A stretch of DNA of 64,000 nucleotides from Marinomonas colpomeniae. Its GTDB lineage: Bacteria; Pseudomonadota; Gammaproteobacteria; Pseudomonadales; Marinomonadaceae. The position numbers and the translations under genes were made by a program. Every line of letters starts with the position of its first letter. Position 1 is the stretch's first letter. The DNA lies in assembly GCF_014803385.1 (NCBI RefSeq), contig NZ_JACYFC010000007.1, forward strand, positions 23,152 to 87,151, written 5' to 3'. The notes under the pieces are model-generated. The model ran no database searches and was not told the origin of the DNA. It was given only the letters and a program-made list of their open reading frames with translations. Positions 8,887-17,102 of the stretch are shown piece by piece.

Positions 8887-9744
8887 ATGAGCACGGTTTA
8901 CTTGAATGGCGCCTTCATTCCAGTTGAAGAAGCAAAAATTTCCCCACTAGATCGTGGTTTTTTGTTTGGCGATGGTATCTACGAAGTTGTTCCAGCTTAC
9001 GCTGGGAAAACCGTTGGTCTAGAACCTCACATGCAACGCATGTTTGATGGTTTGGCTGCGATTGGCATCAAATGTACTAAAACGATGGATGACTGGAAAG
9101 CGCTGATCCAAGAATTGATCGAACAAAACGGTGGCGGTGACCTTGGCATTTACATTCATGTTAGCCGTGGAGCAGACGTAAAACGCTACCACGCTTATCC
9201 AGAAGGTGTAGAGCCAACTGTTTTCGCTATGGCGAACCCTATTAAACCAGCAATTACAGATGATGCATCTACTGCGAAAGGGTTTTCTGTTGCGACGACT
9301 CAAGACATGCGTTGGAAGCGTTGCCAAATTAAATCCACAGCACTACTTGGTAATGTCATGCATTTCCAAGAAGGTTACGCTGGCGGCAATGATGAGATTT
9401 TGCTTTATAACGAAGACAACATTTTAACAGAGGCAAGTTCATCCAACGCTTTCATCGTTAAAGATGGCGTTGTAATAACACCAATTCTTGACAATCAAAT
9501 TCTTCCGGGTATTACTCGTAAGCTGATTCTTGATATTCTTGAAAAAGATGGCTCAATTCCGTTTGAAGTACGTGATATTTCAATGGAAGAAGTTTTTAAT
9601 GCTGATGAAATTTGGGTTACTAGCTCAAGTAAAGAACTTGCCCCTGTCACGACAATTGATGGCAAGCCTGTTGCCGATGGTAAAGTCGGTAAGGTATGGG
9701 AAGCGGCGTTTAAACTGTACACAGCTCATAAGTTTGAATACTAG
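8887..9744 (+). CDS. dat: D-amino acid aminotransferase
   Basis: A class IV PLP aminotransferase of 285 residues. The PLP lysine is K149 in CQIKSTALLGNVM, and the substrate carboxylate clamp typical of D-alanine aminotransferases is seen as RYH at 100-102 (SRGADVKRYHAYP). These point to D-specificity rather than branched-chain transamination. It would interconvert D-glutamate and 2-oxoglutarate with D-alanine and pyruvate. It ends the six-gene run, 41 bases after the DUF4392 gene and just before a strong hairpin. AGTCAGGAG lies ahead of the ATG. Confidence 0.92.
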   Translation: MSTVYLNGAFIPVEEAKISPLDRGFLFGDGIYEVVPAYAGKTVGLEPHMQRMFDGLAAIGIKCTKTMDDWKALIQELIEQNGGGDLGIYIHVSRGADVKRYHAYPEGVEPTVFAMANPIKPAITDDASTAKGFSVATTQDMRWKRCQIKSTALLGNVMHFQEGYAGGNDEILLYNEDNILTEASSSNAFIVKDGVVITPILDNQILPGITRKLILDILEKDGSIPFEVRDISMEEVFNADEIWVTSSSKELAPVTTIDGKPVADGKVGKVWEAAFKLYTAHKFEY

Positions 9745-9785
9745 TATTTCATCTCTTTATAAATAAGAGATAACGAATACAAAAA

Positions 9786-9827
9786 ATGAAAAATGGCAAA
9801 GTGAGTAATCGCTTTGCCATTTTTCAT
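9786..9827. terminator. Bidirectional terminator, perfect 16-base stem
   Basis: ATGAAAAATGGCAAAG (9786-9801) and its exact complement (9812-9827) flank a ten-base loop. It follows dat and lies between convergent genes, so it can end both transcripts. Confidence 0.8.
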
Positions 9828-9914
9828 GCTACTCACTTGCTTACTTTTTACCGATAGAGTGGAGTCCAATCCGTTTTCAACGAGAGATTTAGCTCTAGCG
9901 CTCGCTCAGCAAAA

Positions 9915-11090
9915 CTAATTCGAAACAAGCTTATCGATCGGGTTCGTATCCAAACAAGTATGTGGATAATCAGCCTCTCGATGTTGAAATGACAAAATAG
10001 ATGATTTCTGAATAACACCATTATCAATGTTGATTGCCTGTCGAATTGTCTTATTTTTCAGCCAACTATCACGGCCTTCCAATATTGTTGGTAAATAGAC
10101 AATAAGAGCCGCAGAAATCGAACGTGTCGCACTTTCCCAGAAATAACTAGGCGTATGATCTACCGCGTAATAATCAATCGTTGCTTGTTTAAATATTGGG
10201 TTTTGAAACGTCGTTGGCTTAGCGAAAAAGAATCCCATTCCTTCATCACAACTTACATCAATAATCAGACTGTTAGGCTTGAGGTTTGCCATCTCTGATT
10301 CGATAACAAAGTCGATAGGGTCTTCTGTATCTTGATAGGTTCCATTAACAATAATGTCTGCATCTTTGATAAGTTCAGACAATGGATGAGCTGTGCCGTC
10401 ATGCTCTACCATTACCATGCGTGCTTCACCCTCTTTCCCAGCTCGAATCCGAACATATTCACAATCTAGTACCTCTTCACGCACTTCATGATCAGGCCGC
10501 TGAATACAAATAGTAATGTCTCTAAACCCATGTGCCTTAAGAGCATATATAGCACCACGACTCACAGCGCCAAAGCCAAAAATAATGGTTTTTCGCTGGT
10601 TACCGTAATGTCCATCAATGCCTTTAAGCTGTAAAGCATGTATAACCGCGCAGTAACCTGCCATTTCATTATTCTTGTAAAAAGTGTGACGACCGCATTG
10701 CCCACTAGGAGACCAGGTATACATATCCTCAAAAGCAATCAGTGTTAGCTTACGGTCGATAGCCGCTTGAGTAATTTCCTGTTGCTGAACACAATGGGGA
10801 TAACCCCATAGCATTCCACCTTCACGAAGTGCCTGTAAATCCGATAGAACAGGTTTATTAATAATCACCCTACCAAGATCAGCCAGTAATTCGTGGCGTG
10901 TTGCGACCCCCCCAGTAAGCGCCGCTAACTCTGAATCTTGCATGCCAAAAGGTTCTCCATAACCTTTTTCAAATATTAATCGACGACGCAAGTTTTCAGG
11001 AATACGAGACAAATGATCTGGATGGATAGGAAAACGTCGTTCATCTTCTTTTTTTGAAGTCCCGATGACTCCCATTGTGGATATGTTCAT
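9915..11090 (-). CDS. Alanine dehydrogenase / N5-(carboxyethyl)ornithine synthase-like oxidoreductase
   Basis: A 391-residue NAD(P)-dependent enzyme of the alanine dehydrogenase/transhydrogenase fold. The start GVIGTSKKEDERRFPIHP, the EKGYGEPFG region, FEDMYTW, the Rossmann segment FGFGAVSRGA (near 172) and DVSCDEGMGF followed by YAVDHTPSYFW resemble N5-(carboxyethyl)ornithine synthases, which reductively join an amine to pyruvate, more than true alanine dehydrogenases. It lies downstream of tdm, separated by a 553-base gap. A role in handling amines or N-methylated amino acids is possible but unproven. The last 60 residues match nothing I know. Confidence 0.7.
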   Translation of the reverse strand: MNISTMGVIGTSKKEDERRFPIHPDHLSRIPENLRRRLIFEKGYGEPFGMQDSELAALTGGVATRHELLADLGRVIINKPVLSDLQALREGGMLWGYPHCVQQQEITQAAIDRKLTLIAFEDMYTWSPSGQCGRHTFYKNNEMAGYCAVIHALQLKGIDGHYGNQRKTIIFGFGAVSRGAIYALKAHGFRDITICIQRPDHEVREEVLDCEYVRIRAGKEGEARMVMVEHDGTAHPLSELIKDADIIVNGTYQDTEDPIDFVIESEMANLKPNSLIIDVSCDEGMGFFFAKPTTFQNPIFKQATIDYYAVDHTPSYFWESATRSISAALIVYLPTILEGRDSWLKNKTIRQAINIDNGVIQKSSILSFQHREADYPHTCLDTNPIDKLVSN

Positions 11091-11643
11091 ACTGTCGTGT
11101 CCTTATTATTAAAAATAATCAATGTATGTGACTTCATGAACGAGTAATCAATTTTCGCCAATAGGCCTATTTTTCTGTATCAGAACAACGTTACAGGGTT
11201 TAAAAAACACAACTCTGCACAAATCAATGAAGGGAGATAAAACCTAATGTCATATTCAACGACACAACTGTTACAGAGCCTTCTTGTGCTGCAATATTTA
11301 TATTTTTTACAAAAAATTAGTAAATGTACAAGAAAGCGAATATTGGCTGTCGCGCCAACAGGAGAGAGGATGTGTTCTTACAAGCTTAGAACAAACTTGA
11401 CCAACACATCGAAGCTTATAAACTAACGAAATAAGTGAGCGGAACATGCAGAGAGACATCAACGTTAAATGTTAAGACCTCTAATCATTTACCACATCAG
11501 TATGCGCCCTATAGAAATCAAAACAACCAATATAAATATTTAAGAGTCAATATCAGTCACTTTGATACGTGATCGGCATAAAAAACGGTGCTTAAAAATA
11601 GAAATAACAGCCTAAGAACTATAATAAATAATCTATTTTATTA
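11091..11643. other. 553-base intergenic region between tdm and the dehydrogenase gene
   Basis: No convincing gene is seen. It must hold the promoter of the minus-strand dehydrogenase gene; a perfect 12-base palindrome AATAGGCCTATT lies at 11160-11171, about 70 bases upstream of that start. A 59-codon plus-strand frame (11247-11426) with GGGAG before its ATG is open but has no recognised product. The rest is AT-rich and without repeats that I could see. Confidence 0.5.
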
Positions 11644-13953
11644 CTAAGATCTCACTCTCGTTCTTTCTGGGTCGTAAAAGGGCAATGTAGTAACGGTGGC
11701 AGGAATTCGTTTTTGGTGACCATCCAGTTGCCCTATTTCTAGCTTAGTTCCGCTGATGGCAAAGTCTGGTGCGAGTCGACATAAGGCAATTTGTTTGTTT
11801 AATATTGGAGAAATACTGGCACTGGTCACTATACCAACAGGAAAGCGTCCGTTATATACCTGATCTCCGTGAGCAACAATATCAGCAACATCAAGCTCTA
11901 GCCCCATGAGTTTATGACGACTTTCTGCTGGTTGCCGCGCCATAGCTACACGCCCAATAAAGTCTTCTTCTTTTGTTTTCATTGGAACAGTAAAACCAAT
12001 TCCTGCTTCATAAGGGTTAGTTTTTGGGCAGAATTCATGATCTGCAAAAATAAGTCCTGCTTCGATTCGCAACATATCTAAAGCCGCGAAGCCCATTGGC
12101 GCAATATTGAATTCTTGGCCCGCGTCCCATATTGCATCCCAAACTTGTTCAGCATTATCTGGGTGACACCAAACTTCGAAGCCCAATTCACCTGTGTAAC
12201 CCGTTCGAGAAATCATTAATGGAATACCACTTTCTCCTCCAAGTCGACCAATCATAAAATGAAACCATTTAAGGTCTTTTACGGATGATTGATGACTAGA
12301 GTTCCAGATCAACTTACTAAGTAATTCACGACTATTTGGCCCTTGAACAGCGAGGTTGTGTAATTGGTCGGTAGAGTTTTGCACTGTTGCGCGATAACCT
12401 TTTCGTTCAGCAATTTCACGCAACCAAATGCCTGAGTATTCATCACCACAAATCCAACGAAACGCTTGCTCACCCATTCTAAATAAAGTGCCGTCATCAA
12501 TCATTCCACCCGTTTCATGACACATGGCAGAGTAAACAATTTCACCAACAGCGACTCGCCGCACGTTACGGGTTAGGGCGTACTGCATTAAGGCTTCCGC
12601 ATCTGGACCCAAGATTTCAAACTTACGCAGCGCTGTCATGTCTATCATAGCAACACGTTCTCGACAGGCTAAATATTCTGCTTTTGCCCCCCAACCTTCA
12701 TACTCCGTTGGCACCCAGTAACCGCGGTATTCATCAATCTGTTTCGTTAATGCTGAGGTTCTAGAATGAAACGCACTATTTTTAGTCATTCGAGGTAACT
12801 CCTGAGGTATAGAACGATGGGCAATGGCTTTTGGGAATTGATGCTCAGCATCATAAATTCGTATGTGAATGTCGGTTGGTTGCCATCCATTAGCAGAATC
12901 AATGTCGTCAGGACACGCTGATGAAGCGCAGACTAGGTCTCGCATTGCCCTTAGAAGAACGAAATCCCCCGGACGAGACCAAGGTTCATCCACCAGCATT
13001 GCGCCTGTTTCATCAGCATTTGTGTTAAAAAAGAAATTAATCGCAGGCCAATTCAAACGAGGCTTGATCCCAATATTGAATAAGGCATTATTAAAATTTT
13101 CTGTGCAGCTTATATGACCAAAATATCCGCTATCTTCATAAAATCTCGGATTACAAGCCAATAAAAAACTGTCGTGTCGTCCAATTGTATCCTGTACCAC
13201 TTCAATCATGGTATGGAGGTTTTCATCATAAAACCGAGAGAATAACCCTGGTGTTGGTAAACAATGGTTGTTCATTGTACGTGTCACTGTTCCGTCCAAT
13301 AGCAGCTCTTTACCTTCGTCTAATTTCGCCTTATCAAAGGCAATAAAATCAGAACACTGCTTTCCCTGTACATCGATTATCTGAATCCATTGCCCTGCTT
13401 TTACACTGTAAGTACGAGCACTACTATGTGGAATTCTTATTTCTTCAAGAGGAGGCGCTAAAGGAGCAGGAAGCACCTGACAAGATGGCAAACTATAATG
13501 CGTATGTGCCACCAACAATTCGGTCACAGGTAACTGCTGCTCAACAGACATGGAAGCGCCTGCCACAATGATAATAAGTACTAAAGGTTCAGACGCTTCA
13601 AGTACAGTAAACTCAGTAGGCAAAAAACAAAGCGCTTCCTCTAACGCTGTATCTGGAACCTCCCACAGTGATAACTGTTCTTGTAAATATCGACTGGCAT
13701 GACTAGATTCTCCGAGCTGCATTTTAGTGTGTTTAGCGATTGTTACCCTTATATCAGAAAACAACCTAGGCTTTGATCCTCCCAAACTATCGAGAACCAA
13801 TATTTCAGCACCTTGAACGCCATCGTCTGCACATAATCTAATTTTATCACCAGCATGCATAAAAACTCTCATCGCGTGCTGCCCTGCAATTCGATAATGA
13901 CTTACTTCTGGATCTGCACAATTCTTTAAAAACATAGAAGCGCTATTTTCCAA
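11644..13953 (-). CDS. tdm: Trimethylamine N-oxide demethylase (TMAO aldolase)
   Basis: Tdm splits TMAO to dimethylamine and formaldehyde, which is captured on tetrahydrofolate. The 769-residue protein has the Tdm architecture: an N-terminal region (1-165) that looks like a worn DUF1989 copy, a DUF1989 metal domain (about 170-390) with GKQCSDFIAFD, HISCTEN and SSACPDD cysteines, and a GcvT-type folate domain (about 400-765) with MIDMTALRKFEI, LAVQGPNS and ISRTGYTGELGFEVW. The start is TTG at 13953, chosen for GAGGAAA ahead of it; an ATG six codons later is the alternative. It is divergent from the sensor kinase gene. Confidence 0.92.
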   Translation of the reverse strand: MENSASMFLKNCADPEVSHYRIAGQHAMRVFMHAGDKIRLCADDGVQGAEILVLDSLGGSKPRLFSDIRVTIAKHTKMQLGESSHASRYLQEQLSLWEVPDTALEEALCFLPTEFTVLEASEPLVLIIIVAGASMSVEQQLPVTELLVAHTHYSLPSCQVLPAPLAPPLEEIRIPHSSARTYSVKAGQWIQIIDVQGKQCSDFIAFDKAKLDEGKELLLDGTVTRTMNNHCLPTPGLFSRFYDENLHTMIEVVQDTIGRHDSFLLACNPRFYEDSGYFGHISCTENFNNALFNIGIKPRLNWPAINFFFNTNADETGAMLVDEPWSRPGDFVLLRAMRDLVCASSACPDDIDSANGWQPTDIHIRIYDAEHQFPKAIAHRSIPQELPRMTKNSAFHSRTSALTKQIDEYRGYWVPTEYEGWGAKAEYLACRERVAMIDMTALRKFEILGPDAEALMQYALTRNVRRVAVGEIVYSAMCHETGGMIDDGTLFRMGEQAFRWICGDEYSGIWLREIAERKGYRATVQNSTDQLHNLAVQGPNSRELLSKLIWNSSHQSSVKDLKWFHFMIGRLGGESGIPLMISRTGYTGELGFEVWCHPDNAEQVWDAIWDAGQEFNIAPMGFAALDMLRIEAGLIFADHEFCPKTNPYEAGIGFTVPMKTKEEDFIGRVAMARQPAESRHKLMGLELDVADIVAHGDQVYNGRFPVGIVTSASISPILNKQIALCRLAPDFAISGTKLEIGQLDGHQKRIPATVTTLPFYDPERTRVRS

Positions 13954-13997
13954 TGGATAATTTCCTCATTCGTTAAGTACATTTAATTCGCTTAACT

Positions 13998-14017
13998 AAA
14001 AAGCCCCATTGAGGGGC
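13998..14017 (-). terminator. Terminator-like hairpin in the tdm leader
   Basis: Read in the tdm direction, GCCCC-TCAAT-GGGGC is followed at once by TTTTT, the form of an intrinsic terminator. It lies about 45 bases before the tdm start codon on the same strand, with no gene upstream that it could end. It could act as an attenuator for tdm or end a short leader RNA. Confidence 0.6.
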
Positions 14018-14140
14018 ATATAACGCAACCAATGCATCATTTTTTATGCTTTATCTGTTGTGAATATTTAACGAGAAGGCTTTTTCACACAATACTCAAG
14101 AGTGAGTAACACTTTGGAGATAATAAAGATGTCGGAACTG

Positions 14141-14156
14141 TGGCATAGAAACTGCT
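14141..14156 (+). promoter_or_regulatory. Possible sigma-54 promoter for the sensor kinase operon
   Basis: TGGCATAGAAACTGCT keeps the GG and GC dinucleotides ten bases apart as in TGGCAC-N5-TTGCW but departs at two conserved places. Start of transcription would be near 14168, some 90 bases before the kinase ATG. The match is only fair. Confidence 0.3.
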
Positions 14157-14188
14157 TCATTAAGACAGAGTAATCAGGAGAAATATTG

Positions 14189-14215
14189 ACCTATGTATAT
14201 TTCATTCACATAGGT
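14189..14215. promoter_or_regulatory. Candidate operator, inverted repeat ACCTATGT-N11-ACATAGGT
   Basis: A perfect eight-base inverted repeat with 11-base spacing (arms 14189-14196 and 14208-14215) sits in the divergent control region, about 45 bases before the kinase gene. The centre-to-centre distance is close to two helical turns, as expected for a dimeric regulator, possibly the NarL-type regulator encoded next door. Confidence 0.4.
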
Positions 14216-14257
14216 TTATTTTTCTTTTTTTACCATCAAATATAGGTGTCTATTTAG

Positions 14258-15475
14258 ATGAGAAAGCTAAAAGGTTATATCCGTTTACCGTTTATTATGA
14301 GGTATTTAAATAAACGTATCAGATCTGATATTCCAATAACGACCAAGCTACAAAGTTTGCAATTCTCAGATCTCGCACTGGATATCGCTACGGTATCTAA
14401 TCTTCACACTAAATTTCCAGCCCTTTTATCTCCCATACAAGAACACCTAAACCTTTTATTTTCTACTAAGGAAAACTGCCAGATACATTTAGTTATTAGT
14501 AACAAATCAAAACCATTTACTCCGGATATAATAAGTGCAAATCAATCGGTCTCGAATACGGTTTTTACAAACCAATTAAGTTATTTCTTTAGCCGCCAAG
14601 ATCATCAACAAAATGAGAAAAATAGTTTTTCGTTACCTGGTTTCCATCATCATTTTTACAGCCAAGCATTATCTTTAAAAGGTGACCATAACGCCTACTT
14701 TGTATTGTCTTTTTCAGATCAAACACCTCAGCAGACCTATATACAACATCATACATCTCCTATTCTTCATTCTATTTCCAGAGGACTTTGCGCCTTCTTT
14801 TCTCAACAGGATTTAATCCAACAAGCCATATCAATGGAACGCTCAACACAAGCTGCAGAATTACATGACTCTATGGCACAAGTATTAGGTTACCTTCGTT
14901 TAAAAACCTCTCAACTTGTTTCACATTGCCAGAAAAGTGATGATGACGAGCTTCAAGCACTATCAACGGATATAGCCTATCAAACACATTCTGCTTATCG
15001 GTCTGCTAGAGAGTTAATATCAACATCCAGACTCCCAACACAAAATAAAAGCTTGTCCCACGTTATTAGAGAAGCCATTACAGAATTTGAACAACAATCC
15101 AATGTGGTTTTTGAGTTAGATAATCGAATTCTTCACGACAAACAAACAAATGAGCAAGAAGCGCAACTGCAATTTATTGTTCGAGAGGCACTCAGTAATA
15201 TTGTCAGACACTCCCACGCGACCCATGCACGTATACAACTAAACAGTGATGAAAAAAACCTAACCATCACGATAGAAGACAACGGCAATGGCATCAAAAA
15301 AGAAAACAAACGACATGACAGTTTTGGACTCAGTATTATGGAGGAACGAGCCAGAAAAATTGGCGCTCATTTTGATGTGAAAGGTCGTCATCCACACGGT
15401 ACTAGAATTGAAATAACTTACTTACATTCCAAAAAATCCCAACTTAATACTCCTCAATATAAGGAAGTTCAATGA
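14258..15475 (+). CDS. NarX/DesK-type sensor histidine kinase, no membrane segment
   Basis: A 405-residue kinase. The phosphoacceptor is H203 in ELHDSMAQVLGYLRLK, the HisKA_3 form used by NarX-like kinases, and the ATPase domain (about 300-395) shows REALSNIVRHS, EDNGNGI and FGLSIMEERARKIGA. The N-terminal 190 residues carry no hydrophobic helix or periplasmic domain and may be a diverged GAF-like sensor, so the signal is probably cytoplasmic. It overlaps the response regulator gene by four bases. Placed between tdm and tmm, it is a good candidate for control of methylamine genes. Confidence 0.88.
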   Translation: MRKLKGYIRLPFIMRYLNKRIRSDIPITTKLQSLQFSDLALDIATVSNLHTKFPALLSPIQEHLNLLFSTKENCQIHLVISNKSKPFTPDIISANQSVSNTVFTNQLSYFFSRQDHQQNEKNSFSLPGFHHHFYSQALSLKGDHNAYFVLSFSDQTPQQTYIQHHTSPILHSISRGLCAFFSQQDLIQQAISMERSTQAAELHDSMAQVLGYLRLKTSQLVSHCQKSDDDELQALSTDIAYQTHSAYRSARELISTSRLPTQNKSLSHVIREAITEFEQQSNVVFELDNRILHDKQTNEQEAQLQFIVREALSNIVRHSHATHARIQLNSDEKNLTITIEDNGNGIKKENKRHDSFGLSIMEERARKIGAHFDVKGRHPHGTRIEITYLHSKKSQLNTPQYKEVQ

Positions 15476-16155
15476 GCAAGCTTCCATCTTCTGATGTGAT
15501 TGTCGTTGATGATCATCCATTGTTTCGACGAGGTATTGTTGATTTACTAAACCGTAGCGAAGCCTTCAATGTCATTGCTGATTTTTCCAGCGCGACATCA
15601 TTAAATGCATTCTTAGAAAGTTCATCACCACACTTGCTACTACTCGACTTACAAATGCCAGATATGTCTGGCCTAGATGCTTTAAAACAAATCAAGCCAC
15701 AATACAAAAATTTGAAAATCGTTATTCTCACGGCATCAGATGAAAGCGAACAATTACTAGAAACTATTCGCCATGGTGCCGATGGCTATTTAATGAAAGA
15801 TTCAGAGCCAGAATATATTCTGAAAAGCCTTCAATCCATACTAGAAGGCCGTATTACGATCAATGAAACTGCGGTTGATATATTGGCTCAGTCACTACGT
15901 AATACATCGAAAACATCTGCGACACACTCTAGGGCCACCATAGAAAATCATTCGATAGACTCCATGACTGAGCGAGAACGGCAAACCTTAGAACTCATTG
16001 CACGAGGTATGAACAACAAATTAATTGCCAGGGAATTAGGAATCAGTGACGGCACGGTTAAAGTCTATGTAAAGAATTTACTACGTAAATTAAACCTTCA
16101 TTCTCGTTTGGAGTTAGCTGCTTGGGCTCACTCTCATTCCCCTTCTAATAATTAG
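15472..16155 (+). CDS. NarL/LuxR-family response regulator
   Basis: A 227-residue regulator paired with the preceding kinase. The receiver domain (residues 8-125) has the acidic pair DD near the start, the phosphorylation site D59 in LLLLDLQMPD and the KD of LMKDSEPEYI. The C-terminal LuxR-type helix-turn-helix (about 163-220) reads MTERERQTLELIARG through LGISDGTVKVYVKNLLRKL. It likely binds DNA as a dimer; inverted repeats in the nearby control regions are candidates. It is followed after 21 bases by a PAS protein gene. Confidence 0.93.
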   Translation: MSKLPSSDVIVVDDHPLFRRGIVDLLNRSEAFNVIADFSSATSLNAFLESSSPHLLLLDLQMPDMSGLDALKQIKPQYKNLKIVILTASDESEQLLETIRHGADGYLMKDSEPEYILKSLQSILEGRITINETAVDILAQSLRNTSKTSATHSRATIENHSIDSMTERERQTLELIARGMNNKLIARELGISDGTVKVYVKNLLRKLNLHSRLELAAWAHSHSPSNN

Positions 16156-16176
16156 CCATATATAGGACTACTCACT

Positions 16177-16965
16177 ATGGCATTGCTTAAAACATTGTCG
16201 CTACAAAAAATCATGAATCGAGTTTTTGCCTCCTCATCAAATAAGCCAACTGAGGGCTTACTCGATAGTTTGCAAGAGATAGTGTTAGTATTAAATCAAT
16301 GTGGTGCTATTCAATACGTTAATCAATGTTGGATACAACTCTCTGGGCTACCTACCCAAAAGAGCCTTGGTCAATCTATTGAATCGTTTTTGCATCCCGA
16401 AGATATTCCCTCTTGGTCTCGTGCTTTTCAATCTTTACCCACCGTGAAGCAGCAACGCATCTGGTGTCGATTACTCAGTAAAACTGGCGATATTCATTGG
16501 TGCGAAGTTCGTATGCAAATGATGAGCAATTATCCGTTTACCGTCAGTGCAACCCTGAGCGACATAACGTCCCACGTACGCGATGAAAATGTTCGACAAG
16601 CGGATTATCGCAGCTTAGACGCTATGGTAAATCGCCTTCCTGCGATTGTGTATCGCGCCAGAAATAATAAAAACTGGTCTATGGAATATGTGAGCGATGG
16701 ATGTTTTGAGCTCACAGGTTACCCAGCTGAAGAGCTTGTAAACCACACTCAATTATCTTTTGCGTCCTTAATTCACCCAGAAGACAATACTGAGGTATGG
16801 GAAAGTGTCCAACAGGCATTAGAGGAGAAATCTGTGTTTGATCTAGATTATCGGCTCATCCATGCAAATGGTTCTGTTATGTCAGTCACCGAAAAAGGCC
16901 AAGGTTTGTATTCGTCTACAGGCTCAATTCTTGGTGTAGAAGGTATTATTTTTCGGAAAAAATAA
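16177..16965 (+). CDS. Tandem PAS domain protein without output domain
   Basis: A soluble 262-residue protein composed of two PAS folds: about residues 28-140 (LNQCGAIQYVNQCW, HPEDIPSW) and 148-260 (YVSDGCFELTGYPAEEL, HPEDNTEVW, closing with LGVEGIIF). No kinase, GGDEF, HTH or enzymatic domain follows. It is the third gene after kinase and regulator, so it could feed a signal into the kinase, whose own N-terminus shows no clear PAS domain. Ligand and cofactor are unknown. TATAGGA precedes the ATG. Confidence 0.85.
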   Translation: MALLKTLSLQKIMNRVFASSSNKPTEGLLDSLQEIVLVLNQCGAIQYVNQCWIQLSGLPTQKSLGQSIESFLHPEDIPSWSRAFQSLPTVKQQRIWCRLLSKTGDIHWCEVRMQMMSNYPFTVSATLSDITSHVRDENVRQADYRSLDAMVNRLPAIVYRARNNKNWSMEYVSDGCFELTGYPAEELVNHTQLSFASLIHPEDNTEVWESVQQALEEKSVFDLDYRLIHANGSVMSVTEKGQGLYSSTGSILGVEGIIFRKK

Positions 16966-17102
16966 TAGATATTCCCATATAACCGCATCAAAAACTAACC
17001 CTTTTGATATACCCACACCTAGGAATTTAATTGTTCGATTACCAGTAATATAGTAGTAAGAAGTTAAAAATTCATACCGAAATTCAAACACTGGAGAGAA
17101 CT

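Larger units (their letters stand above)
13954..14257. promoter_or_regulatory. tdm / sensor kinase divergent control region
   Basis: This 304-base region lies between tdm (minus) and the kinase gene (plus). It contains three signals described separately: a terminator-like hairpin in the tdm leader (13998-14017), a possible sigma-54 site facing the kinase (14141-14156) and an eight-base inverted repeat (14189-14215). I checked both strands for glycine-riboswitch core motifs, which often precede GcvT-type genes, and did not find them. Confidence 0.6.

Noticed and set aside
9019..9327. 102-codon minus-strand frame over dat
   Set aside because: Antisense to the aminotransferase active-site region, with no motif or ribosome site; a shadow frame.
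13954..14257. Glycine or other known riboswitch before tdm
   Set aside because: The conserved glycine-aptamer core elements were not found on either strand; only the terminator-like hairpin is supported.
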